22,058 nucleotides of DNA. It comes from Candidatus Nitrosopumilus sp. GTDB taxonomy: Archaea > Thermoproteota > Nitrososphaeria > Nitrososphaerales > Nitrosopumilaceae. Of this stretch, positions 1 through 6,577 are shown one piece after another; positions within the stretch are counted from its first letter, which is position 1; each line of letters begins with the position of its first letter. The notes under the pieces are model-generated. The model made no database searches, was not told where the DNA came from, and saw only the letters and a program-made list of their open reading frames with translations. The stretch lies in NCBI GenBank assembly GCA_013203245.1, contig JABMOR010000089.1:1-22058 (forward strand), in the 5' to 3' direction. A program made the position numbers and the translations under genes.

Positions 1-138
1 GTAAGTTCTGGCAGTATGATAATTGAACTTTTATCCGGTGATCCTGCAAAGAACAAATTTGCATTGTTTCCATTTTATATTGCTGCAGGTGTGGGGGTTT
101 TAGTTGGAGCACTAGTTCTAACTAAGAAGCGTTCTTAG
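1..138 (+). CDS. C-terminal end of a membrane-anchored protein (partial)
   Basis: The window opens inside a reading frame that ends at TAG 136-138. The 45 visible residues contain one hydrophobic stretch (FYIAAGVGVLVGALVL) followed by a short basic tail (TKKRS). This is the usual layout of a C-terminal membrane anchor on an extracytoplasmic archaeal protein, with the basic end left in the cytoplasm. The function cannot be told because the body of the protein lies upstream. Its stop codon falls inside a 33-bp promoter repeat shared with the cupredoxin gene. By position next to the copper genes it may belong to the same group, but that is inference. Confidence 0.6.
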   Translation, partial: VSSGSMIIELLSGDPAKNKFALFPFYIAAGVGVLVGALVLTKKRS

Positions 139-163
139 ATTAATAAAATTTACAATTGTAAAG
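131..163 (+). repeat. 33-bp promoter repeat, copy 1
   Basis: Positions 131-163 match 1262-1294 at 32 of 33 bases; the single difference is A/T inside the TATA-like element. The repeat spans TATA-like box plus palindromic operator, so one promoter appears to have been copied. Confidence 0.8.
149..162. promoter_or_regulatory. Palindromic operator site 1 (TTTACAATTGTAAA)
   Basis: This is a perfect 14-bp palindrome directly after a TATA-like AATAAAAT. It is 118 nt before the ATG of the beta-propeller gene, much further than the 34-41 nt seen at the other sites, so that gene would have a long leader or an additional promoter. It belongs to the seven-member set of TTTACA-NN-TGTAAA sites in this window. 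Confidence 0.7.
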
Positions 164-280
164 TATAATCAATTGTATCTTGTCTCAATGTTCATCATCA
201 AACCTACTGATTATTGTTAAATCAAAATTTAATCGGATACCAAATGAATTTTATGTACTCAAAAATACCAAATAGAATAA

Positions 281-1240
281 ATGAAAATAGTACTTGGTGT
301 AACAGTTGGAATAGTTTTAATCGGCATTATAGGAATAATGTTTTTACAAAATAATTCAGATGAAAATTATGAAATGATATTTTTCACACTGCAAGGAGAT
401 AATATTGTTAATTCTTTTCCAAACGAGAATAATTGGATTGCAGGAGAAAAAATGACCTATGTGTCTACAAGTAAAAATGGTCTTCTTGTACTTGCAACAA
501 GTAGTGCAAGTGATACTGTTTTTGCCTTTAATGGTGAAACAGGGGAATCAATAGATACATTTCAAGTTGGAAAAACACCAAAAGGTGTAAAAATCCGCCC
601 AGATGGTAATTTTGCATTTGTAGCAAATGAGGGTTCAGATTCAGTTTCAGTAATCAATCTAATACTAGGAAGAATCCAGACTGAAATCCAAGTTGGAAAA
701 AATCCACACAATATAATTTTTAGTCCATCAGGAGAATTTGCTTTTGTCACATTACAAGGCGAGGACAAGATAGCATTAATAGATGCAAAGAAATTTGAAT
801 TAATTTCTTTAATTTCAATTAAAGGTCTCCCACATAATTTGGACATATCACCTGATGGGAAATTTCTTTATGTCACTCGTATTGCCACAAACGACATTGC
901 AGTTGTAAATTTAGAAAATCAACAAATCATTGCAGAAATACCTGTTAGTGCGGGTCACCATGGAATAGATATTTCACCTGATGGGAGTAGAGCTTATGTT
1001 TCAGGAATTGCAGGTGATGTGATCAGTGTTATTGATACACAATCATTTAATATGATTGACGCAATAAAGGTAGGAAAAGGCCCTCACGGATTAAGAACAA
1101 GTTTTGATGGGTCTGTTCTTTATGTTGCAGTAACACAAACAAATGAAATTATAATAATTGATACTGAAAAATTAGAAGTGATAAATTCTGTAAAAACAGG
1201 CAATATGCCATTTTGGATTGCAGTATCTGGAAATCCATAA
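281..1240 (+). CDS. Membrane-anchored YVTN/YncE-like beta-propeller protein
   Basis: The protein has 319 residues. Residues 1-22 form an N-terminal hydrophobic segment, either a signal peptide or a signal anchor. The rest is built from about six to seven repeats of roughly 42 residues with the pattern ISPDG-x3-YV and VxxIDxxxxxxxxxIxVGxxPHG, typical of YVTN/YncE-type seven-bladed propellers found on archaeal cell surfaces. Examples are SPDGKFLYVT and SPDGSRAYVS. It most likely sits outside the membrane as a binding or scaffolding protein. No catalytic residues can be named. It lies downstream of operator site 1 and just ahead of the cupredoxin gene, which suggests a role in the same extracytoplasmic copper or redox programme. 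The ATG at 281 is the only one in frame before the signal sequence. Confidence 0.85.
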   Translation: MKIVLGVTVGIVLIGIIGIMFLQNNSDENYEMIFFTLQGDNIVNSFPNENNWIAGEKMTYVSTSKNGLLVLATSSASDTVFAFNGETGESIDTFQVGKTPKGVKIRPDGNFAFVANEGSDSVSVINLILGRIQTEIQVGKNPHNIIFSPSGEFAFVTLQGEDKIALIDAKKFELISLISIKGLPHNLDISPDGKFLYVTRIATNDIAVVNLENQQIIAEIPVSAGHHGIDISPDGSRAYVSGIAGDVISVIDTQSFNMIDAIKVGKGPHGLRTSFDGSVLYVAVTQTNEIIIIDTEKLEVINSVKTGNMPFWIAVSGNP

Positions 1241-1261
1241 TATTATTTCTAACAAAAAAGG

Positions 1262-1294
1262 GTTCTTAGATTTATAAAATTTACAATTGTAAAG
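1262..1294 (+). repeat. 33-bp promoter repeat, copy 2
   Basis: It differs from 131-163 at one base and carries a better TATA box (TTTATAAAAT, 1271-1280) abutting the palindrome. It serves the cupredoxin gene. Confidence 0.8.
1280..1293. promoter_or_regulatory. Palindromic operator site 2 (TTTACAATTGTAAA)
   Basis: Perfect palindrome overlapping the end of the TATA box TTTATAAAAT (1271-1280), 38 nt before the TTG start of the cupredoxin. A transcription start about 25 nt after the TATA box would fall just beyond the site, so a bound protein should interfere with promoter use. Confidence 0.8.
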
Positions 1295-1331
1295 CACCAT
1301 CAATAAATATACAACTTTAACAATTTCAATA

Positions 1332-1793
1332 TTGAGCACTCCAACATCTAGTCATGCATACGGTATTGGAATGATTGCATTAATTATTGGCATGTCTGCA
1401 TCTGTCGTATTTTATACATCATTTTACCTTCCTGAATCTTTGGCAAAACCTTCTGTAGCTGAACATATCCTAAACCCTGAAGACGAGTTTTTCATTGAAA
1501 TTGTTCCTGGCGCTGTAGTTGAAGGAAATGAAAACTATGTTCCAAACAAATCAAATGTAGTGTTGGGGATTAGTAATAAAGTAATTTGGCAAAACAATGA
1601 TGACACTGCACATACTGTAACTCCTGATCATAGACAAACTGATGGATATAGTGGAGATTTTGGTTCATTAGGAGTGTTAAAACCTGGAGAGTCATATGAA
1701 TTTTTGTTTACAGAGCCACAAGAAATTCCTTATCACTGCACACCGCATCCCTGGATGACTGGAATCATAACTGTTGAATTGAGTAGATTCTAA
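1332..1793 (+). CDS. Membrane-anchored cupredoxin (plastocyanin-like blue copper protein)
   Basis: The protein has 153 residues. An N-terminal transmembrane anchor (about residues 10-33) is followed by one cupredoxin domain. Type 1 copper ligands are visible: His94 in DTAHTVTP, then Cys136, His139 and Met142 in YHCTPHPWM. Such proteins carry electrons outside the membrane and are unusually numerous in ammonia-oxidising archaea, where they replace cytochrome c. The start is TTG 1332; an ATG at 1371 is in frame but would remove residues before the anchor. TTG is preferred because it places operator site 2 at the 38-nt spacing seen at the other regulated genes. The electron partner is unknown. 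Confidence 0.9.
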   Translation: MSTPTSSHAYGIGMIALIIGMSASVVFYTSFYLPESLAKPSVAEHILNPEDEFFIEIVPGAVVEGNENYVPNKSNVVLGISNKVIWQNNDDTAHTVTPDHRQTDGYSGDFGSLGVLKPGESYEFLFTEPQEIPYHCTPHPWMTGIITVELSRF

Positions 1794-1799
1794 ATTACA

Positions 1800-1813
1800 T
1801 TTACATTTGTAAA
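1800..1813. promoter_or_regulatory. Palindromic operator site 3 (TTTACATTTGTAAA)
   Basis: The arms TTTACA and TGTAAA are intact and the centre is TT instead of AT. The site follows an AT-rich TATA-like stretch (about 1789-1798) and ends 41 nt before the ATG of the DsbA-like gene. Confidence 0.75.
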
Positions 1814-1854
1814 GCGTAGAGATTAAGTATGTTTAATTTCTAAAATGTTCGGAA

Positions 1855-2538
1855 ATGGAAAAAACCAAGAAGGGAAAATCTAAACAAATTATTTTTGCTG
1901 CAAGTATTGTAGGTGTTTTAGCAGTACTTGTTTTATTTTATCAAATTCCTACCAATTTAGAATCTACCAATCTTGATATGAATAGGCAAATTGGTACTGT
2001 TGATACATCTCTTGGATCTCCAATTATGGGCTCTTCAAATGCACCAATTACAATCATTGAATTTGGAGATTACCAATGCCCCAATTGTAAAAAATGGTTT
2101 CTAAATACAAAGCCAGACATTGTTATAAACTACATAGATACAGGAAAAGTAAACCTAGTTTTCATAGATATTGCATTTTTAGGAAAAGACTCAGTTCCAG
2201 CATCCATAGCTACCTACTGCGCTGAAGAACAAGGAACATACTGGGATTATCACGGATTTTTGTATTCAAATCAATTATCAATTGATAGCGGATGGGCAAA
2301 TTCAGATAGTCTGAAAGGATATGCAAACAATCTAGGATTGAATATGGATATGTTCGTCAGTTGTCTTGACTCTGAAAAATATCAAAAACGGGTACAATTT
2401 AACACAAATGAGGCAGAAAGGAATGGTGTGACAGGTACCCCTACATTTTTCATCATAGGATCTGATGGAATCCAAGAGAAAATAATTGGACCACAGCCAT
2501 ATTCAGTATTTGAGAAAATAATTGAGTCCATGTCATAA
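1855..2538 (+). CDS. Membrane-anchored DsbA-like thiol:disulfide oxidoreductase
   Basis: The protein has 227 residues: a transmembrane anchor at about 11-29, then a thioredoxin-fold domain with a helical insert. The active site is Cys75-Pro-Asn-Cys78 within GDYQCPNCKKW, and the cis-proline loop is in VTGTPTFF near the C-terminus. The family forms or isomerises disulfides in exported proteins; the active site faces outside here. It has its own copy of the palindromic operator and stands between the cupredoxin and the CcdA operon, so CcdA is a natural redox partner. A second, longer DsbA-like protein is encoded at 7605-8402. Whether it oxidises or reduces, for example to keep copper-site cysteines reduced during metallation, cannot be told from sequence. 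Confidence 0.9.
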   Translation: MEKTKKGKSKQIIFAASIVGVLAVLVLFYQIPTNLESTNLDMNRQIGTVDTSLGSPIMGSSNAPITIIEFGDYQCPNCKKWFLNTKPDIVINYIDTGKVNLVFIDIAFLGKDSVPASIATYCAEEQGTYWDYHGFLYSNQLSIDSGWANSDSLKGYANNLGLNMDMFVSCLDSEKYQKRVQFNTNEAERNGVTGTPTFFIIGSDGIQEKIIGPQPYSVFEKIIESMS

Positions 2539-2573
2539 TATGAACACAGATGAATTAATTTAGAAATTGTTAC

Positions 2574-2587
2574 TTTACATTTGTAAA
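2574..2587. promoter_or_regulatory. Palindromic operator site 4 (TTTACATTTGTAAA)
   Basis: It is flanked by C and G to give a 16-bp inverted repeat (2573-2588). It ends 37 nt before the ATG of the CcdA-like gene and follows an AT-rich TATA-like stretch near 2556-2567. It would control the three-gene CcdA-YHS-glutaredoxin operon. Confidence 0.8.
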
Positions 2588-2624
2588 GTTCAGTTGTTAA
2601 GTATCAAAGTAAAATTACAATAAC

Positions 2625-3617
2625 ATGTCTTCAGTTGTAATTGCAAAGAAATCAATGATAATGATTTCATTTGTTTTATTTTCATTAGTTTTCATTGGGA
2701 TAATATTTTCATTGGAAACAAATTTTGAAGTTAATGAAAAAGAGCATGCAACGTATCTTTCATGGATAGTGATTGCATATGTAGCTGGTCTGTCAATGAT
2801 CATTTTGCCATGTACACTACCTCTCGTATTCATCATTGTTCCATTGAGCATGGGTAAAGGATACAAAAAGGGATTATCAATGGCATTACTTTTTGGTTTA
2901 GGATTAACAATAACTATTGCATCTTATGGTGTTGCAATAGCTGCAATTGGACAAAGTGCATCATTAGATCAAGTGTCCACACTAATGTTTTTGATTGCAG
3001 GACTTGCAGCTTTTGTTTTTGGATTATCTCAGTTAAAAATAATTTCTTTGAAAATGCCATCCTATTCGGGAACTCCAAAGTTTATTCAGAAACGCGGTGA
3101 ATATACAAAATCGTTTTTCATGGGATTGTTGTTGGGAAATGCAGGAGTTGGCTGTCCCAACCCATTATTTTATTGGCTTCTCATATACATCGCAGGAACT
3201 GGTAGTATTGAGATTGGAGCATCATTAGGTGTTGTGCATGGTGTAGGTAGGGCAATACCATTAATTCTGATGTCAGTACTTGCAGTAATTGGAATCAACG
3301 CAACAAAAAGCCTCACAGTAAAAAGAGAATCAATAGAGCGAGCATCTGGATGGATGTTGATAATTATTGGTGCCTTTTTGATAATCAATGGTTTACCAGA
3401 GGGTCATGAATGGTATGAGGAAACATTCATCCACAAAGGATGGAATGATTTAGTTGAGATGACTCCAATTCCATCAGAATTTGAAATGGATGAGCATGAA
3501 CATGGACATAATGATGTGGAAGATTTCAAGAACTTTTACACAGTTTTGTTAGCAGTACTAATAGCAAGTCCACTTTTTGTACTATCTGTTCGTAGGTTAA
3601 AGGAGGTAAAGACATGA
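2625..3617 (+). CDS. CcdA/DsbD-type transmembrane thiol transporter with His-rich C-terminal loop
   Basis: The protein has 330 residues and about seven to eight membrane segments. Two membrane cysteines in the family's characteristic settings are visible: Cys63 in LPCTLPLVF and Cys177 in GVGCPNPLF. CcdA-type proteins pass electrons from cytoplasmic thioredoxin across the membrane to extracytoplasmic thiol proteins. An unusual feature is a loop before the last helix with His291, His293 and His295 among acidic residues (MDEHEHGHND), a likely metal-binding patch. The next gene overlaps its stop codon (ATGA, 3614-3617), so it is the first gene of an operon with the YHS and glutaredoxin genes. The DsbA-like gene just upstream is a plausible client. 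Confidence 0.88.
   Translation: MSSVVIAKKSMIMISFVLFSLVFIGIIFSLETNFEVNEKEHATYLSWIVIAYVAGLSMIILPCTLPLVFIIVPLSMGKGYKKGLSMALLFGLGLTITIASYGVAIAAIGQSASLDQVSTLMFLIAGLAAFVFGLSQLKIISLKMPSYSGTPKFIQKRGEYTKSFFMGLLLGNAGVGCPNPLFYWLLIYIAGTGSIEIGASLGVVHGVGRAIPLILMSVLAVIGINATKSLTVKRESIERASGWMLIIIGAFLIINGLPEGHEWYEETFIHKGWNDLVEMTPIPSEFEMDEHEHGHNDVEDFKNFYTVLLAVLIASPLFVLSVRRLKEVKT
3601..3606 (+). promoter_or_regulatory. Shine-Dalgarno sequence for the YHS gene
   Basis: A strong AGGAGG within the end of the CcdA gene precedes the ATG at 3614 by 7 nt. It supports the reality of the short YHS gene, which overlaps its neighbours on both sides. Confidence 0.75.
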
Positions 3618-3754
3618 AAGATCCTGTTTGTGGAATGGAGGTTGGTGAAAAAGGAGAACCATTATTGCATAAAGGCAAAGAATATCGATTCTGTTGTGCT
3701 AGCTGTAGATGGGCATTTGAGAACAATCCAGGACAATTTGAAAATGAATCATAA
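3614..3754 (+). CDS. Small YHS-domain metal-binding protein
   Basis: A 46-residue protein beginning MKDPVCGMEV. It shows the complete YHS pattern: DPVCGM, then GKEYRFCCASC, then FENNPGQF. The cysteines (6, 27, 28, 31) suit binding of copper or another soft metal, as in YHS modules attached to copper ATPases and in the related TRASH domain. It overlaps the CcdA stop by 4 nt and has a strong ribosome site. Its own end overlaps the glutaredoxin start by 11 nt, so the three genes should be translationally coupled. A close relative with the same downstream partner is at 19526-19675. A role as cytoplasmic metal carrier or sensor is inferred. Confidence 0.85.
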   Translation: MKDPVCGMEVGEKGEPLLHKGKEYRFCCASCRWAFENNPGQFENES

Positions 3755-3971
3755 AATAGAAATTCTGACAACACCATCTTGCGGTAATTGTAAAGTGGTT
3801 GAAGCAATGTTGGATGAAATGAATATTGCCTATCAAATAATAGACGTCACAGAAAAACCAGAATACTTGGAAAAATACCCAATTTTTACTGCACCTGGAG
3901 TTGTTATTGATGACAAATTAGAGTTCACTGGAATTCCAAAGAAGCAAGAATTGCTTGAAAAACTATCATAG
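3744..3971 (+). CDS. Small glutaredoxin/thioredoxin-like protein
   Basis: The protein has 75 residues, with the start at ATG 3744, inside the end of the YHS gene; a longer frame from 3630 would run through YHS in another frame and is not credible. The active site is CxxC in TPSCGNCKVV near the N-terminus. The cis-Pro segment is TAPGVVID, and FTGIPKKQEL matches the end of glutaredoxin-like proteins. It probably works in the cytoplasm, supplying or taking electrons at the inner side of CcdA or reducing the YHS cysteines. It is 76% identical by eye (54 of 71) to the product of 19672-19896. It ends head-on against the minus-strand 3D-domain gene with no spacer. Confidence 0.88.
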   Translation: MNHKIEILTTPSCGNCKVVEAMLDEMNIAYQIIDVTEKPEYLEKYPIFTAPGVVIDDKLEFTGIPKKQELLEKLS

Positions 3972-4691
3972 TTATTCACATACTTTATTGTTGTAACTAG
4001 TTATTCGAAATGTTTCATTTTCAGCTAGTTGTCCCTCTCCTGTAAACAGATCAATATGTTTTCCTTTGATGGATGTTCCCTCATCTGAAGAAAGAAAGGC
4101 AATTTCATTCCAGGGTTGTGGAAGTGTAGGGATTACTAATTTAGAATCGTGATCTATTATTGCAGTATCAATTGCTACTTTTCCTGCAGTCAAAATATTT
4201 CCATCTGAATCCAAGGCATTTTTGTTTATGTGAAAAGAATCATCATACCATCCCAGATAATCACCTGAAAGAGTTTTCCCCCATCCTTCTATCTTTACAG
4301 TATTGATAAAGTCCTGTCTGAACTCTCGAGTATTTTCATTAATGCTGATTGTGATGAATTTACCAGAATAATCTTTCTCAATAGGCACAAAATACCCCGT
4401 CACATACCAACCATAGCTACAAGAGGCGTATTGCTCTATGTTTTGATTTTTCATAATACTTAGAAGAAAATTTGTTTTGACGTCATAATCCCTATGCAAA
4501 ATTAGACTGATAATATCATATGTCTCAAGATAAGTCAATGTTGTAGAAAATTCATCATCAGATATTTTTTTCTCAATCCAAAAATCATATATGCTAAAAA
4601 CCCATTCAGGTATTTTGATAGTTTCAGCATTTACAATGTTAAAGTTTACAATTAAAATTATGAAGAAAGATAAAACAAAATACTTTAACAT
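3972..4691 (-). CDS. Secreted protein with 3D (RlpA-like double-psi barrel) domain
   Basis: The protein has 239 residues from ATG 4691; a longer TTG start at 4721 would overlap the upstream gene and push the signal peptide inwards. The signal peptide ends near VNA-ET. Next comes a short helical module (IPEWVFSIYDFWIEKKISDDEF) of a kind common in exported thaumarchaeal proteins, where a tryptophan-rich helix precedes IxDxxF and a second helix. The C-terminal half fits a 3D domain: VAIDTAII, then GTSIKGKHIDLFTG, with conserved Asp residues. In bacteria this barrel occurs in MltA and RlpA, which act on the wall. Thaumarchaea lack murein, so the substrate is unknown. It follows htrA by 7 nt on the same strand and shares its promoter. 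Confidence 0.72.
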   Translation of the reverse strand: MLKYFVLSFFIILIVNFNIVNAETIKIPEWVFSIYDFWIEKKISDDEFSTTLTYLETYDIISLILHRDYDVKTNFLLSIMKNQNIEQYASCSYGWYVTGYFVPIEKDYSGKFITISINENTREFRQDFINTVKIEGWGKTLSGDYLGWYDDSFHINKNALDSDGNILTAGKVAIDTAIIDHDSKLVIPTLPQPWNEIAFLSSDEGTSIKGKHIDLFTGEGQLAENETFRITSYNNKVCE

Positions 4692-4698
4692 TACAATT

Positions 4699-5847
4699 TT
4701 ATGATTCAGGTCTCTCTTCAAGAGTTAAAATAACATTAATTGTTTTTCCATCACGTAGTATGCCAAAATTCAGTGTATCACCAACATTTTTCTCACGTTG
4801 TAAATGAGTTAAGAGATCATCAATCTTTCTTACATCTTTTCCATCAACTGATAAAATAATATCTCCACCTATGTTGTATTCAACTTCATCAAGAGTGGCA
4901 ATTTGAGATGAACCTCTAAGGCCTGCTTTGGCTGCAGGACTGTCTGTTATTACAGTCATAACTAAAACTCCTTTTGCATCCTCGAGATTTAGTAATCCTG
5001 CAAGATCAGGAGTAATATTGGCACTGGATATTCCAACCCAAGGATGTTGAAATTTCCCTTCTTTGATCAAAGTTGGTACAATTTTTAAAACTATATTTGA
5101 TGGAATTGAAAATCCCACTCCTGAAAAACTACCATCAGTAGAATAGATTGCAGTGTTTATGCCAACAACTTCGCCCTTCATGTTAAGTAATGGACCACCA
5201 GAATTTCCAGGATTAATGGCAGTATCTGTTTGAATCACATCAGGAATTGAAAATCCCACTCCTGATGGAAGTAATCTTTCTAATTGACTAACAATTCCAG
5301 AAGTCATAGAGCCTGATAGCCCAAATGGATTTCCAATTGCTGCTATCTGTTCACCTACTTTGAGTTTTGAGGAATCCCCTAGGGGTAAAGGATAAAGATT
5401 ATCAGGATTTACGTCTAATTTGATAACTGCAATATCGGCATACGGATCAGTGCCTACAATTTTTGCACGGTATGAAGTTCCATCAATAAAAGTCACATCG
5501 ATTTTTTTGGTATTTTTTACAACATGATTATTTGTTATAATATGACCTTCTTTATCAAAGACAAATCCTGATCCTACACTTGTGGAATCTCCACGCTCAG
5601 ATGTTTTTGTAACTGCAATGCTTACAACACCTAATTCCGAATTCTCAAAAAGTTCAGTAAGCGAATAAGTTTTTTCTAATGATAAAAGTTCATTTCTTGT
5701 TTGTAAATTCTCAGAGGAGTAAGAGTTGTCCTGAGCTAATACAGGTGGCAGTATGACCAGCGAAGCCAGGGATAACAAAATGGCACTAAAAATTACTCCT
5801 CCAAGCAAAAACTTTGATTTATTTGAATAAAACAAACGGATACACAT
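4699..5847 (-). CDS. HtrA/DegP-type serine protease with PDZ domain, membrane-anchored
   Basis: The protein has 382 residues: an N-terminal hydrophobic segment (about 13-38), a trypsin-like protease domain and one PDZ domain (about 275-380). The catalytic triad is His108 (ITNNHVV), Asp138 (ADIAVIKLD) and Ser216 (GNSGGPLL). HtrA proteases degrade or refold damaged proteins outside the membrane. The promoter carries operator site 5, 34 nt before the ATG. It is first in an operon with the 3D-domain gene and lies downstream of the TRASH regulator on the same strand. Control together with copper and thiol genes suggests clearance of proteins mis-metallated or mis-oxidised under copper stress, which is an inference. 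A 23-bp exact repeat inside the gene encodes GVGFSIP twice. Confidence 0.93.
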   Translation of the reverse strand: MCIRLFYSNKSKFLLGGVIFSAILLSLASLVILPPVLAQDNSYSSENLQTRNELLSLEKTYSLTELFENSELGVVSIAVTKTSERGDSTSVGSGFVFDKEGHIITNNHVVKNTKKIDVTFIDGTSYRAKIVGTDPYADIAVIKLDVNPDNLYPLPLGDSSKLKVGEQIAAIGNPFGLSGSMTSGIVSQLERLLPSGVGFSIPDVIQTDTAINPGNSGGPLLNMKGEVVGINTAIYSTDGSFSGVGFSIPSNIVLKIVPTLIKEGKFQHPWVGISSANITPDLAGLLNLEDAKGVLVMTVITDSPAAKAGLRGSSQIATLDEVEYNIGGDIILSVDGKDVRKIDDLLTHLQREKNVGDTLNFGILRDGKTINVILTLEERPES

Positions 5848-5881
5848 TGATTGTAAATTATGAGATAGATAACAATGGTAT

Positions 5882-5895
5882 TTTACAATTGTAAA
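5882..5895. promoter_or_regulatory. Palindromic operator site 5 (TTTACAATTGTAAA)
   Basis: Perfect palindrome, extending to TTTTACAATTGTAAAA (5881-5896). It lies in the short gap between the end of the regulator gene (5906) and the htrA start (5847), 34 nt before the htrA ATG on the minus strand. The TATA-like sequence upstream is weaker than at other sites. Confidence 0.78.
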
Positions 5896-5905
5896 ATCGT
5901 TCTAG

Positions 5906-6457
5906 TCATGCTAGATTTGTTGTAGAATGAAACATGTGTCCTATTCCATGATTAACACAAATTCCAGCAGCAATTGCTGAAAGGGATGCAACAGAAGCAA
6001 ATGCTTTTAATATTTTATCTTTTGGCCCCTCTTGGAATTTTTCAGTAATGGAGTGAATTCTGCCTTTGTTTTTTTCTTTGTACTGTGTTTTACAAGTGTT
6101 ACAACAAAAAAACCTCTCAAAATTGGCAAATTTTAACACATGTGTTTTGTCTCCAATGGAACCATCACACAGATCACACTTTATCTTTACAGACATTCCA
6201 GATTTCAAATCCACACTAGACGATTTGTCACAATCACATGTCTCAAGTTTATCTTTTTGAATATTGACAAGATTACTAGAATCGATTATAGGTGAGATGG
6301 ATTTGATTAGACCGATATTGACTAATCTGTGATATCGTGTTTGTACAGTTGGAGTGCTAATGTTTAGTTCTCTAGAAATTTGTCTAAATGATTTTCGTCC
6401 ATCTTGTTGGAGTGATGTCACTATACCAATATCAATATCATCTAATTCATGAGGCAT
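5906..6457 (-). CDS. Lrp/AsnC-type HTH regulator with TRASH metal-sensing domain
   Basis: The protein has 183 residues. Residues 1-62 are an AsnC/Lrp winged helix (LDDIDIGIVTSLQQDGRKS, then ISTPTVQTRYHRL). Residues 91-130 are a TRASH domain with Cys94, Cys97, Cys118, Cys119 and Cys122 (KCDLCDG, FCCNTCK). Extra cysteines occur at 74 and 76 (ETCDCD). This architecture is that of archaeal copper-responsive regulators such as CopR/CopT of Sulfolobus. The C-terminus is unusual: a hydrophobic stretch (about 152-168) followed by CVNHGIGHMFH, rich in Cys and His, perhaps a second metal site or membrane contact. The gene has the palindromic operator in its own promoter (site 6), so autoregulation is likely. 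Copper is the expected signal but zinc, mercury or thiol stress are possible. Confidence 0.9.
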   Translation of the reverse strand: MPHELDDIDIGIVTSLQQDGRKSFRQISRELNISTPTVQTRYHRLVNIGLIKSISPIIDSSNLVNIQKDKLETCDCDKSSSVDLKSGMSVKIKCDLCDGSIGDKTHVLKFANFERFFCCNTCKTQYKEKNKGRIHSITEKFQEGPKDKILKAFASVASLSAIAAGICVNHGIGHMFHSTTNLA

Positions 6458-6494
6458 ACATATTTTGATGTCTCTCAGTATTTATTATCTTGAC

Positions 6495-6508
6495 TTTACA
6501 ATTGTAAA
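6495..6508. promoter_or_regulatory. Palindromic operator site 6 (TTTACAATTGTAAA)
   Basis: Perfect 16-bp inverted repeat CTTTACAATTGTAAAG (6494-6509), 37 nt before the ATG of the TRASH regulator on the minus strand. It is the best match to the consensus and the probable autoregulatory site. Confidence 0.82.
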
Positions 6509-6577
6509 GCCCCTTAATCTAAAATTAGAATTAGGACTAATTTGTTAGAAATCAGAATTTATGAAAAATTATAGATA

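Noticed and set aside
3630..3743. N-terminal extension of the glutaredoxin frame
   Set aside because: It overlaps the YHS gene in another frame; the YHS frame has a strong ribosome site and full domain motifs, while the extension resembles nothing.
4628..4655. TTTACAATG and TTTACAATT copies at the start of the 3D-domain gene
   Set aside because: Right arms are lost (three or more mismatches) and the bases encode the signal peptide; the gene is served by the htrA promoter.
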